From Stramenopiles sp. TOSAG23-2 (taxonomy: Eukaryota; Sar): 64,000 nt of DNA. The DNA lies in assembly GCA_900128395.1 (NCBI GenBank), contig LT649234.1, positions 31,012-95,011 on the forward strand, in the 5' to 3' direction. Made by a program: the position numbers and the translations under genes. The notes beneath the pieces are model-generated. The model was not told the DNA's origin, did no database searches, and was given only the letters and a program-made list of their open reading frames with translations. Position 1 is the first letter of the stretch, and every line of letters starts with the position of its first letter. Of this stretch, positions 1 to 9,469 are shown in pieces.

Positions 1-3000
1 AAAGCACACGCCATTTCTCTTGCAACATGCAATTTTACTTTAATTTTTCGGTTTTGCCTAATCATCATGGACAGTGATCGTGCAACATGGCCACGATAAA
101 CCCTTTGACACGTATTTGCAGCAAGAGTTCGAGCACGATACCGTGCAACTGCAGCTTCTGCTTTGTCAGCATCTAACAAAAGCAAGGAACCTTTAATTTC
201 CCTTGCAAATTTGACAAGTGCAATCACTCTTTTTACATCTATTAAATCAGGATTTCGAATACTTTTAATTATCAGTCTTTGAACCTTACTACGTAATTTT
301 GCCCTGTCCTCACCATCTCGTTTCAACTTTAGTTCATAATAATGATGTTGCGAACGTTTTCCACGAACGGTGAATCCATTCTTAGTGAAGTTCATACCAT
401 CAAAACAAACTCTAAATTCACCCTGGTTTGGATTCAACCATATACCTTTTTTTTTCGACTGTTTTGGTAAGCGTTTTTGTGGTACTTTTAATGATACACC
501 ACCTTGAGAATATCTAGCAATCTTAACCGTTGCTCTGCTTTGCAGATCATCTTGTATTTCTTTCTTTTTTCTTTCCTCTTGCAGAGCTTCACGTTCCTCT
601 TCCAATGCAACTTCATCAACACTTTCACCACTATCACTATCTCCATCTTCATCAACTTTTTTAAAGTCAAGATGAATTTCAGCTGTTAAATCTTCAAAAA
701 ATCCTTTTGGTGGAATAAAGAAACCATTTCCGACAGCATATGCAGGTGGAGGTGGAGGTGGATCGATGATATTTTCTTTGGTTACAAGTAGTTGTTGTTG
801 ATCTTTATTATCAGTTGTAGTGGTAATCCCAATTGACGTCTGTTCCATTGGTTTAGAACTGACAATACTGCTACTTGTCGTAGTACCACTAAGACCGACT
901 GATCCTGCTTTCATCTCTTGTTTTACTACTCCAACAGTTTGACTTGGTTGTTGTTGTGTTGTTATTGATTGCGATGAGGTTGTTTGCTGTTGAGATGGCG
1001 CCGTTACTGTCTGTTTTTGCTCTTTATTTATTACATTACTTTGTGCAATACTATCTTCCTCATTATTATTCATTTTCTTTGTTTGTGACAAGCTATTTTC
1101 TTCATCTTCTTCTGTTTCATTCGTTTTCTTCTCTTTTAATTCTTTACTTCGTTTCATATCTTCTTCTATAGTATCCATCATTTTTGCTATTTCCAGCTCT
1201 TGCAATATGCTATAACCTGAGCGTTGAATACGTTCCATATCTAATACTTCAACATCTTTTCCCTCATTACGTTTCACAAAATCCTTTAATTGTTTCCTGC
1301 TGAATGGCATTTGCGGCATGTATGTTTTATTTTCACCAACAGTTAATGTTGTACCAACTGCTAAATGTCCAAACCATTCAGTAGTACCGTTAGAATATTT
1401 AATAATTTTAGCACCGGGCTGTCCAAACTTTTCACCTTCCCTATTTTCTGCTCCACCATTAGTTGATTCTTCTGAAATTTTTTGATAATCAAATGGTTTT
1501 AAAATATCATCTAAATCATGTACCATACTAAACGGATTACGCACCAATGGAAATCTAGGACCTAAATATTCCCTTAAAGGTTCACATTTATTTAAAAAAT
1601 CCATATCGTGAGGAATTTTCAGGAGATAATTCATGCCATTCCACAAAAATGGGGCATTGAAGCCAACGCCTCCTTCTAAACTTTTAACTTTACATATTTC
1701 ACATACAGATTGTTCTTTGCCAAGATGCTTGACCTTACTTTCCACGGCCCAATGACCACATGGTCTTTGAAAAATGACACGTTCATACATTCTATCGACA
1801 GTCGTATTATGCATTACCGCTTGTTCATTTCTAGCTTTGTCATATGCAGTTGCTGCATCGTATTCCGTTTTAAAATAGCCAATTGAAATCCATTTATCTG
1901 CCTTCTTGTCTAACGTACGTGGACGCGAGAATCGTTTTACTTTCGATTCATATGGTGGACAACCACGGTACAATAACTCCCCTTCTACTAAAATTTTCAC
2001 AGCAAAACCTTGTGCAGCAGCTGCTCTTGCCAATGCACCTGGACCTCCACCATGTTTCATCTTTAAACGCTGCAAGCGTACTGCATCACGCCATTTACTA
2101 ATATTTTCAACAACTTCTACCGTTGCCGCGCGCATTTGTGCCATTAAATCCAACAATGGCCTTACATCACTTTCTCGTACATATGAACCGACATTATCTT
2201 GAAATCTACGTGTTGCATTATTTTGTTCATTCATTATGGCAGAAAGTAAATCTTCCCGTTGAGTCAACGCTTCGATTACTTTGCGTTCTAATCGCGCATC
2301 GACTTCCATTCGCAATTTTGCACTCCGTGCTTTTTCTTCTTGAGACGTATAATAATGACGCTTTGAACATACTTCTTTACTATTTGGACATCGTAACAAA
2401 ACCCAATCTTTACATAAGGGTGGTACTTGATCATCATGCAAACCATCAATTACTAAAACGCCACCACCTAATTTAATAACCGTTGTATCGTCCATTGCGG
2501 TTTGATAAAATGTATTAGGGGCTTGTAATACTTGCATTTCTGTATCTACACGTGGTTCATATGCTTTTTGAATTTTCTTTTTTGCTTGTATGATTTGAGC
2601 AGGTGATCCATCATCCATACCTTGCTCATCCACGATTGGAGGCAATTTAAGACGACCTTCCTCACCGTCTTCATCGATGGTATCCTCCTTTAAAGATTGA
2701 GATGCTTGTTGCAATTGCTTTTGCATTTTTTCCGCTTCCATCTTTTCAGCATGGTCTTTCCTATCCAACCGTGCTTGTAAGCGGTCGGCTAAATCCAATC
2801 GTCCCATCGCTTGTCCTTCCATAATTAAACCACGAAATGAACCTTTTTCTGGTGGTGGCAATGTATCTAATATTTCATCTAATGGAGGTGGTTCAGGCAA
2901 ATCTTCTTTTATTTTAGCTTTTTCCCATGGTGGTAACACTCGCTTCCGCCTCTTTTTCCTACGTTTTTGTACACTTGTTTGCTCTTCTATTGCTTTCATT

Positions 3001-4283
3001 TCCTCATCACGTTTATTTGCTTTCCCTTCATCTAAAAAATCTGGATCAACATCCTTTAACACAGTTAGACGATCGATTTCACTAACATCTGGCACGGCAT
3101 ATGGTTGAAATCCATGTATTTGTATATGTTCTCTCCATTTTTTAACTTCAATTTCCACTGCTTTTGCATGTCCGACTAAAAGTTCATATGCTTCTTTATC
3201 TTCCATCAATTTTCTTCTAGCCGCACCACGTTCTTCGAATGTCATACCCGGTCCAGCTTTTTTTAAACGATCTGTTCTAGCTGCTAAATCTGCTTCCCCG
3301 TCTTCCACGCCATGTGTGCAACGTTTATGTTCTTTTTCCAATGCCACTGCATATGCCCTGACTCTATTCATTTGATCCAAATAATTTCGCTTTTTCTCTA
3401 ATTCTTGCTCATATACTTCTCGTTGCCTTGCAACATCACGTGAGACATTTTCAACCGTTCCATACCTTTCAAAATCTTCTTTTACTTCATTGGAATCTTT
3501 ATAAAGTTTATGTGCATTCCCATATAATCTACCTTCACGTTCAATATCCATATCATCTAATATTAATTTATCACCTTCTACTCCAGTTTCTTGTAATAAA
3601 TATATGCCATCTACACGATCTTTTATTATTTCACCACCTTGATTTTCACGTCTTTTCACGGAATCTTCATGCCTTTGTTTTTCAGATATAATAATCTCTT
3701 CTTCCCATTCACTCCATTCTTGCATTCGGTCTTTAATTTCACCAGTTGTAGTAGTAAGACGCTCATCCATTTTCTTTAATCTTGCTTCTCGACGTTTTCG
3801 TTCCTCTGGGACAGTCATAAATTTATGCCTTTCTGCTTCATCATTTGCTTCTTGTATCATTCGATTTTTTAGACGCACACGTGCATCTGTACCTGCATCT
3901 TCATTTTCATTTTTTTTAAAATACGGCGATGACTTATAGGGTTTTTTAACAATGACTTTATGCGATGCTTTATGTTCTTTTTCAGATTTGTCAGATGATT
4001 CGGACTTTGTGTCGTCAATATCATCGATGCTAGTTTTATTATTATTATTACCTTTTTGTTGCTCTTTTTCTTCTGTTTTTTCATCATCAATATGTATTGG
4101 ATTTAACGGTGGTTTATCTTCTGTTTCTTTTACACGTCTTTCTGTACCATCTGTATTTGGTGACGAGTCATTATTATTATTGATTTTTGTTTCATTATTA
4201 TTCACATTTATTTTCTCTTCCTTTTCCTCTTCCTCCTTTTTTACACCTATTATATCATTAACATTATCTGATTTTACTTCCAT
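1..4283 (-). CDS. Large coiled-coil protein with IQ motif, 3' end outside the window (partial)
   Basis: The frame is open from an ATG at 4283 to the window edge, giving at least 1427 residues; the C-terminus is missing. The N-terminus is acidic and Asn/Lys-rich, followed by long charged coiled-coil stretches (about residues 100-700). Near residues 763-820 lies the motif KWISIGYFKTEYDAATAYD, which resembles the second half of an AP2/ERF-like fold. A proline run (about residue 1176) and Gln/Thr-rich linkers follow. Near residue 1390 is CQRVYRGHVAR, which matches an IQ calmodulin-binding motif. I do not recognise the family. Calmodulin binding and a cytoskeletal or flagellar scaffold role are inferences from the IQ and coiled-coil layout. 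The start is preceded by an A/G-rich context, as for its neighbours, and shares a 1.15 kb divergent space with the CFAP99-like gene. Confidence 0.75.
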   Translation of the reverse strand, partial: MEVKSDNVNDIIGVKKEEEEKEEKINVNNNETKINNNNDSSPNTDGTERRVKETEDKPPLNPIHIDDEKTEEKEQQKGNNNNKTSIDDIDDTKSESSDKSEKEHKASHKVIVKKPYKSSPYFKKNENEDAGTDARVRLKNRMIQEANDEAERHKFMTVPEERKRREARLKKMDERLTTTTGEIKDRMQEWSEWEEEIIISEKQRHEDSVKRRENQGGEIIKDRVDGIYLLQETGVEGDKLILDDMDIEREGRLYGNAHKLYKDSNEVKEDFERYGTVENVSRDVARQREVYEQELEKKRNYLDQMNRVRAYAVALEKEHKRCTHGVEDGEADLAARTDRLKKAGPGMTFEERGAARRKLMEDKEAYELLVGHAKAVEIEVKKWREHIQIHGFQPYAVPDVSEIDRLTVLKDVDPDFLDEGKANKRDEEMKAIEEQTSVQKRRKKRRKRVLPPWEKAKIKEDLPEPPPLDEILDTLPPPEKGSFRGLIMEGQAMGRLDLADRLQARLDRKDHAEKMEAEKMQKQLQQASQSLKEDTIDEDGEEGRLKLPPIVDEQGMDDGSPAQIIQAKKKIQKAYEPRVDTEMQVLQAPNTFYQTAMDDTTVIKLGGGVLVIDGLHDDQVPPLCKDWVLLRCPNSKEVCSKRHYYTSQEEKARSAKLRMEVDARLERKVIEALTQREDLLSAIMNEQNNATRRFQDNVGSYVRESDVRPLLDLMAQMRAATVEVVENISKWRDAVRLQRLKMKHGGGPGALARAAAAQGFAVKILVEGELLYRGCPPYESKVKRFSRPRTLDKKADKWISIGYFKTEYDAATAYDKARNEQAVMHNTTVDRMYERVIFQRPCGHWAVESKVKHLGKEQSVCEICKVKSLEGGVGFNAPFLWNGMNYLLKIPHDMDFLNKCEPLREYLGPRFPLVRNPFSMVHDLDDILKPFDYQKISEESTNGGAENREGEKFGQPGAKIIKYSNGTTEWFGHLAVGTTLTVGENKTYMPQMPFSRKQLKDFVKRNEGKDVEVLDMERIQRSGYSILQELEIAKMMDTIEEDMKRSKELKEKKTNETEEDEENSLSQTKKMNNNEEDSIAQSNVINKEQKQTVTAPSQQQTTSSQSITTQQQPSQTVGVVKQEMKAGSVGLSGTTTSSSIVSSKPMEQTSIGITTTTDNKDQQQLLVTKENIIDPPPPPPAYAVGNGFFIPPKGFFEDLTAEIHLDFKKVDEDGDSDSGESVDEVALEEEREALQEERKKKEIQDDLQSRATVKIARYSQGGVSLKVPQKRLPKQSKKKGIWLNPNQGEFRVCFDGMNFTKNGFTVRGKRSQHHYYELKLKRDGEDRAKLRSKVQRLIIKSIRNPDLIDVKRVIALVKFAREIKGSLLLLDADKAEAAVARYRARTLAANTCQRVYRGHVARSLSMMIRQNRKIKVKLHVAREMACA

Positions 4284-4938
4284 CTTTTTTTTTATTTGGA
4301 AAGTACTTTTATTATTCTTTTGTTATCTTTTTTTACTTCGTACAACGAGACAAAAAGAAAGATTAGTAAGCAACAAAAATAATATTATATCCTTTTACAA
4401 AATATTATACAACTATATATCCTATATGATTTTTATTTCATAAACATACCATATATATACGTGACTTTAAAAAAATTGTATACAACAAAAACATATACTT
4501 TATTATTGGATATTGTTTGTCTTGGTGTATAAATACGATATGATATAATATTACACAAGCAAGTTTTTATACAGGAAATGCTGGAAAATGATAATAATAA
4601 TAATAATCTTAAATCCAAGAATTTTTTTTTTTAAAAAAAAATGTCTTTTGCAATAATTCTTGTACGTGATTAGAAATGTCAAAAGCTTAAGCGTTACAAT
4701 CACTTGTCTTGTTTCCTAATCTCTTCTTCTTTATATCCACAGATGTATATATTATATCTACAAACTGAATGTCGTTGGATTCTTATACCTCATGGAATAT
4801 TATTTTTCGCAAACACGCCACACATGATGTAGTTGAGCAGCAGAGCAAATATCTACTAATTTCCGTTAAAATAATAAAATAAAAGATGGGCTGAAAATAA
4901 GTATACTTGAAAATCGTACTTGTTCAATTACTATCAGG

Positions 4939-5034
4939 CCTTCGCATCTTCGACCTCGACCTTCGACCTTCGACCTTCGCACCTTCGGCTGTTCTGCTGT
5001 TCTTATTCTGCTGTTCTGCTGTCCAGCTGTTCCT
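4939..5034. repeat. GC-richer short tandem patch (CTTCGAC and CTGCTGTT units)
   Basis: About 96 bases stand out from AT-rich surroundings. The left half iterates a 6-7 base unit around CTTCGAC. The right half iterates CTGCTGTT/CTGTTCTG and ends in CCAGCTGTTCC. It belongs to a recurring set of GC-richer islands seen only on the 5' side of genes in this window. Confidence 0.7.
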
Positions 5035-5042
5035 ATTAATAT

Positions 5043-5222
5043 GCACACACGCACTCGCATTCATATTGATAGGGAACGTATTATTCTAAATGTTTTACCA
5101 AGTAGCTTTAATGCTTTAATTAGGAGGAATTTTAATTTATGGCAGAAAATGAGAAGTATCATTTCAATTACAGGCACACACGCACTCGCATTCATATTGA
5201 TAGGAAACGTATTATTCTAAAT
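5043..5222. repeat. 49-base direct repeat, two copies
   Basis: Copy 1 is 5043-5091 and copy 2 is 5174-5222. They begin GCACACACGCACTCGCATTC and differ at one base (GATAGGG against GATAGGA). The copies start 131 bases apart, upstream of the CFAP99-like gene. No terminal inverted repeats or coding content were seen. Confidence 0.85.
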
Positions 5223-5436
5223 ATTGTACTTAAATTACCACGATATTCCGTTATTTACGAGACGTTTCCTCGCAATAAAACATAGATTTATATCAATAGT
5301 AGTGAAACATGTGTGGAAAGACCGAAGAGTTGTAAAAAAGAGAATATTTCCATTCATAATATATGATTATATGTGGTGAAGTGAATAATACAATAATACA
5401 TATATATATAAATTGCTTTTAAAGAATAAGAAAAAG

Positions 5437-7737
5437 ATGACGCCGAAAGAATTATTAAAAGCATGTGAATCGGTGATGAAATCGTTTAATCCACAAGTAA
5501 CTACTGTGGATTCCCATTCAAAAGAAAAATTAGGTGTAGCGGAAGGTCCAAATGCAGAACCAGCAAAAGTATTTATTAAACAAGTATTTTATGGTTGTGT
5601 ACGATATAAATTAGCATTGAAAACGTTTTTATCTAGTTTTTATTACAACAATAGTGGAAAGACATCGAGGAATGATTATACCCGTTACATGATCTTAGGT
5701 TATTTAGCATTGTTTCGTTTGCACGAGTTAGGTTTCGAACGTTTTCGTTCTTTTATTATGGCAGATGAACCATTAAAAATGATGGTCTTTTTAGAGTTTG
5801 TATTTAACGAGGAAACATTAGATGTTACCTTAACCGATGAACTTTGTCGCATATTTGACCGTGATTTCGTTGAAAACGACATTGTTAAACGTATTAAAAA
5901 ATATTTCAAAGATGCAGATAAATTAATGGACGATTTAAGAATAAAAGCATATGGTATTGCAGCAGCAAAAGCAAAGAAAGATGAAGAGAAAGCAGCTGCG
6001 TTTAAAGGGAAAGGACCTACTAAATTTGTACCATTTAAATTAAATACACCAAGACCACGTAAAGTGCCAGAACCAATGAAAATACAACAAGGAATCAAAG
6101 CAATGCCGGTACCACATAAAATGTTAAACAAAACATCATTAGCACAAATTGAGGAGGAAGATCGTTTGCGTAAGGCAGAGTCACATAGACGTACGTTTGC
6201 AAAATATGAAGGTATTAAACGTGAGCCAAAGTTAAATGAAACGAAAAATACTGTAACACAATTAAGACAAGAAATTGAGGAAGAACGCATGGCACCATGT
6301 CGTGTAAAATTAAAAGCCAAACCAGCACCTGTATTTGAAACAACAGCACAAATAAAATTTACTGCATCTTCCATTTTAAGGGAAGATTATACGTATAAAC
6401 AAAAACAAAAAAAAGAAGCAGCTGCATTGGAAAAATATGAAACAGAATTAAGAGATAGTACGGAATATTATCGATGGAAAGCGGAAGGGGAAAAAATCGA
6501 TGAGGAAAAAAAATTAGAACGTGTTGAAATGCTGCGTTTGGAAATGGAAGCATCTCATAAACGTGCACATGAAAGCAAAGAACGAAATTTAGCAAAGAAA
6601 AAGTTGATCACAAAGGCTATGAAAGCTGAATTACACCATGCATTGAAAAAAAATGAAAAAGAAGCAGAAGAAATTGTTAAACGTAATAGACGTATGGCAA
6701 AGGAAATTGCGAAAGTACGTGATACGAAACCACAAATAGCTGTTAGAAAAATTAAAGAGGAAAATCAACGCAAACGCGAGGCAATTAAATTGGATATTGC
6801 AGATAGGATAGCTAGGAAAGAAAAAGAAGATTTAATTGAACAGGAAAGGCGAAATGATTTGATTCGCCAAATTCGTGCAATTGAACGTGTACCGAAATTA
6901 CGTGCAAAACATTTTGATCCAACTGAAAGTTCTGGTATCGGTTTATTGGAGGAAATGTCATTAGTAGAATTACGAGAACGTTTACGTATGGTACATGCTC
7001 GCGATGAGGAGGAAGTAGTAGAAAAACGACAAAAAATAATGAGAGTTAAACAAGCAAATGAGAAAAAATTAAAAGCACGTATTGAAAATATTAAACGTGT
7101 ACGTAAGTTAGCATCAAAAGAGGCAAGAATTCAACGAAAGCAATATTTAAGACATGAAGCGGAAAAAAAACAACGAGAAAAAGAAATTAGTGATGCAGCC
7201 ATGAAAAAAGTTGTATATAAAATTGAAGCAAAACGTGCTGCAATTGAAAAAGAAATAAATGATTTAGCAGAAGCAGAAGCAAAAGTAGCAAAACAACGCA
7301 TGTTCCTAGGTGCTGCTGCATCTATGGTAGAAGAGCAAAAATTTGAATCATTATTAAAAGGTAAAGCTAGGAAAGCAAATGCATTGCAAAGTGAGAAAAA
7401 AATTGAACAAGTAGTATGGGAGCGTACTATGGCAGGGGAAACAAAGCAACGTATATCAAATGTTAGGAAAAAAGCTAGGGAACAAGTTGAAAAAGATGAA
7501 TTAGAAAAACGTGATTTAACACGTAGAAAAAAGGAAATTGCTGAGCGTGAATATGTAGAAATGCAAGATAAGAAAGCATTGACGAAAAATGTACGTGCAT
7601 GGGAAAAAACTCATAGTGCATATTTACGAACAATTAATCCATATGCAACAAAACATAATGATGATATGTTGGCAACAATACGTAGTGAACAAAATACAAC
7701 GCGAAGTTTTGGTAATAGTTCAAGAAGGAAGAAGTAA
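5437..7737 (+). CDS. CFAP99: Probable cilia- and flagella-associated protein 99 (CFAP99)
   Basis: This is a 766-residue protein from the first ATG at 5437; the open frame reaches back to a TTG at 5413, but an AAG-ATG context favours the ATG. Residues 1-180 form a globular helical domain with VRYKLALKTFLSSFYYNN, LGYLALFRLHELGFERFRSF and FLEFVFNEETL, the pattern I associate with the CFAP99 N-terminal region. The rest is a continuous Lys/Glu/Arg-rich coiled coil, as expected for an axonemal filament-type protein. The family is ciliary, and the exact position in the axoneme is not deducible here. The assignment rests on remembered family resemblance and has no alignment behind it; a generic coiled-coil ciliary protein is the alternative. 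It is convergent with the PSF3 gene. Confidence 0.6.
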   Translation: MTPKELLKACESVMKSFNPQVTTVDSHSKEKLGVAEGPNAEPAKVFIKQVFYGCVRYKLALKTFLSSFYYNNSGKTSRNDYTRYMILGYLALFRLHELGFERFRSFIMADEPLKMMVFLEFVFNEETLDVTLTDELCRIFDRDFVENDIVKRIKKYFKDADKLMDDLRIKAYGIAAAKAKKDEEKAAAFKGKGPTKFVPFKLNTPRPRKVPEPMKIQQGIKAMPVPHKMLNKTSLAQIEEEDRLRKAESHRRTFAKYEGIKREPKLNETKNTVTQLRQEIEEERMAPCRVKLKAKPAPVFETTAQIKFTASSILREDYTYKQKQKKEAAALEKYETELRDSTEYYRWKAEGEKIDEEKKLERVEMLRLEMEASHKRAHESKERNLAKKKLITKAMKAELHHALKKNEKEAEEIVKRNRRMAKEIAKVRDTKPQIAVRKIKEENQRKREAIKLDIADRIARKEKEDLIEQERRNDLIRQIRAIERVPKLRAKHFDPTESSGIGLLEEMSLVELRERLRMVHARDEEEVVEKRQKIMRVKQANEKKLKARIENIKRVRKLASKEARIQRKQYLRHEAEKKQREKEISDAAMKKVVYKIEAKRAAIEKEINDLAEAEAKVAKQRMFLGAAASMVEEQKFESLLKGKARKANALQSEKKIEQVVWERTMAGETKQRISNVRKKAREQVEKDELEKRDLTRRKKEIAEREYVEMQDKKALTKNVRAWEKTHSAYLRTINPYATKHNDDMLATIRSEQNTTRSFGNSSRRKK

Positions 7738-8063
7738 TATTTTATATTTTATGATATTAAATATATTAAAAAATCCATTTTCTGTGTGTGTGTGTGGTGT
7801 GTAAAAAGCTTTTTTTGATTTTATGTTGTCGTAATATGATAAATATATATGATATTTGATTATTTTTTAAAAATTTAAAAACACTAGATTATTATTTTTT
7901 CATTTGTTATGTTATTACGAGATATACTCATTTTCGCACAAAAATTTCTACGTCCTCTCTCTTCCCATATATATATATATATAATATGAGTACGCACACG
8001 CATCAAAATGTATTTTATTTGTTTTTTTTTATATTTTTTTATATTATTTTTTTATATTATTTT
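7738..8063. other. Convergent intergenic space
   Basis: This 326-base, very AT-rich 3'-to-3' space contains GT-rich and T-rich runs and TACGAG/GAGTACG words near 7917 and 7988. Nothing else is recognisable. Confidence 0.6.
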
Positions 8064-8684
8064 TTAACTTGGGGTCCTAGCTACCTTACGTCGTTTTCGA
8101 TCATGTTTAATTAATCGACTTACTTTTAATTTACCATGTTCACGTGAACGCCATTGATCATATTCTATTGCTGCACTATATGACAAACCGAACAATGTGC
8201 GTTCCTCTTCTGTTAATTGTTTCATAAAATCGGACGTATCATCCCCAGATGAATTTTGTGAAAAGTCCAATACACCAAAATAACGATCTACTAAAGCTTC
8301 CACTAAATCTTTTTTCAAAGACATTTCCGTCATTTCATCCAATCCTAACCATGGTGACAATCTCATACCTAATTGGTAATATACTTGGCATACACTACGC
8401 AAATCTACACTAGTTGGATTTGCTTTTAAATGATTACGATACTTTTGCGAGTAATACCTAGGCATATTGATGGACACTACCCCACCCTTATTCTGTTGTA
8501 TTCCATTATTTTGTTTGACTAATGCATCTGCTAACCAAAACGGCAGTTCTAATTTCGTTCCCTCCGTTAAATCTTCCTCCACACCATGTACTAAATAACC
8601 TAATCCTTGCGCATCACAATTAAACGTAACGGGCACACGTTCCTCCGTTGCTAATATTTGTTCAATATCATAATAATCTTCCAT
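8064..8684 (-). CDS. PSF3: GINS complex subunit PSF3
   Basis: This 206-residue protein matches Psf3/GINS3 in length and layout. The N-terminus YYDIEQILATEERVPVTF is the family's signature opening, followed by LGYLVHG and KLELPFWLADAL. The helical A domain follows, with LRSVCQVYYQLGMRLSPWLG. GINS (Sld5-Psf1-Psf2-Psf3) joins Cdc45 and Mcm2-7 to form the replicative CMG helicase in the nucleus. The ATG at 8684 has an AAG context and nothing upstream in frame competes. The protein ends in a basic tail (KHDRKRRKVART). The frame is intact and no introns are visible. Confidence 0.88.
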   Translation of the reverse strand: MEDYYDIEQILATEERVPVTFNCDAQGLGYLVHGVEEDLTEGTKLELPFWLADALVKQNNGIQQNKGGVVSINMPRYYSQKYRNHLKANPTSVDLRSVCQVYYQLGMRLSPWLGLDEMTEMSLKKDLVEALVDRYFGVLDFSQNSSGDDTSDFMKQLTEEERTLFGLSYSAAIEYDQWRSREHGKLKVSRLIKHDRKRRKVARTPS

Positions 8685-9469
8685 CTTCTTTGTTTTTTCT
8701 GTTGAAACTTAGTTGTGTTACAATGTCAATGTTCTTCCTTTTACATCGTACTACATTGTTTATTTCTTCACACAATTTTTTTTTTGAAATTTTTTAGTTG
8801 TTTTAGAGGAGTAGTTTGTGTTTGAAATTATTAGTTGTACTTTTGCCGCGGAAATATAGATCTAAAAATCGTATAGGTTTATAACATAATAAAATAGAAA
8901 AGTGGTACGGGTTTGAAAATACTATAAAATGGATATTTATACATATATTAGCTATTATAAAATGGTAATAATGATCAAATATGGTTTGAAATAATATATA
9001 AATACAATGGACTTGGAAAAAACACTTTAATAATACTTTTTTTTTCATTAAATAATTAAGATTTTCACATCATCTTCGATTTTCAACATTCACTATTGAT
9101 GAACAATAATTTATACTTGAATGGGAAATTAGAATAATATAAAAAACCTATTTAGGGACATTCTAAAATCCAAATTATTTTCAATCCATTCAATTTTTTT
9201 TATGCATTTTTTATTTTAATTTATAAACAACTGGTGAGGAATGAATTTTTGATGCAACAGAACAAAATCATCATTCTATAGAAAAACGATACAAAAATTC
9301 CCTCTCTTTCTATATCTCTGTATCTATATTTCTCACTTTTATAATCTAATAATAATCATACAAAAGAAAAAAACGATTGTCACATTTTTTTACTTTTATT
9401 TTTTTTGATACATTTTAAAATTTTGGTTGTTGTTGATTTTGACATAACATTACGTCTTAAAAAAAAAAA
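8685..9469. other. Divergent intergenic space
   Basis: This 785-base space lies between the PSF3 and LIS1 starts. It contains one copy of the dispersed element with core GGGAAATTAGAATA (9102-9136) and T-rich runs. An 81-codon minus-strand frame (8803-9048) is low complexity and not convincing. Confidence 0.6.
9102..9136 (+). repeat. Dispersed intergenic element, copy A
   Basis: The sequence reads AATTTATACTTGAATGGG then AAATTAGAATA. Close relatives occur at 33756-33790, 33821-33861 and 48079-48114, all in divergent 5' spaces. It lies about 330 bases upstream of the LIS1 ATG. Confidence 0.6.

Larger units (their letters stand above)
4284..5436. other. Divergent intergenic space
   Basis: There is no credible gene in this 1.15 kb between two divergent starts. 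It holds poly-A/T tracts near 4620-4640, a GC-richer tandem patch (4939-5034) and a 49-base direct repeat pair (5043-5222). Both 5' ends lie here, so promoters are expected, but no motif can be named. Confidence 0.7.

Noticed and set aside
8803..9048. 81-codon minus-strand hydrophobic frame
   Set aside because: The composition matches translated AT-rich non-coding DNA (Ile/Phe/Tyr/His rich); no conserved motif.
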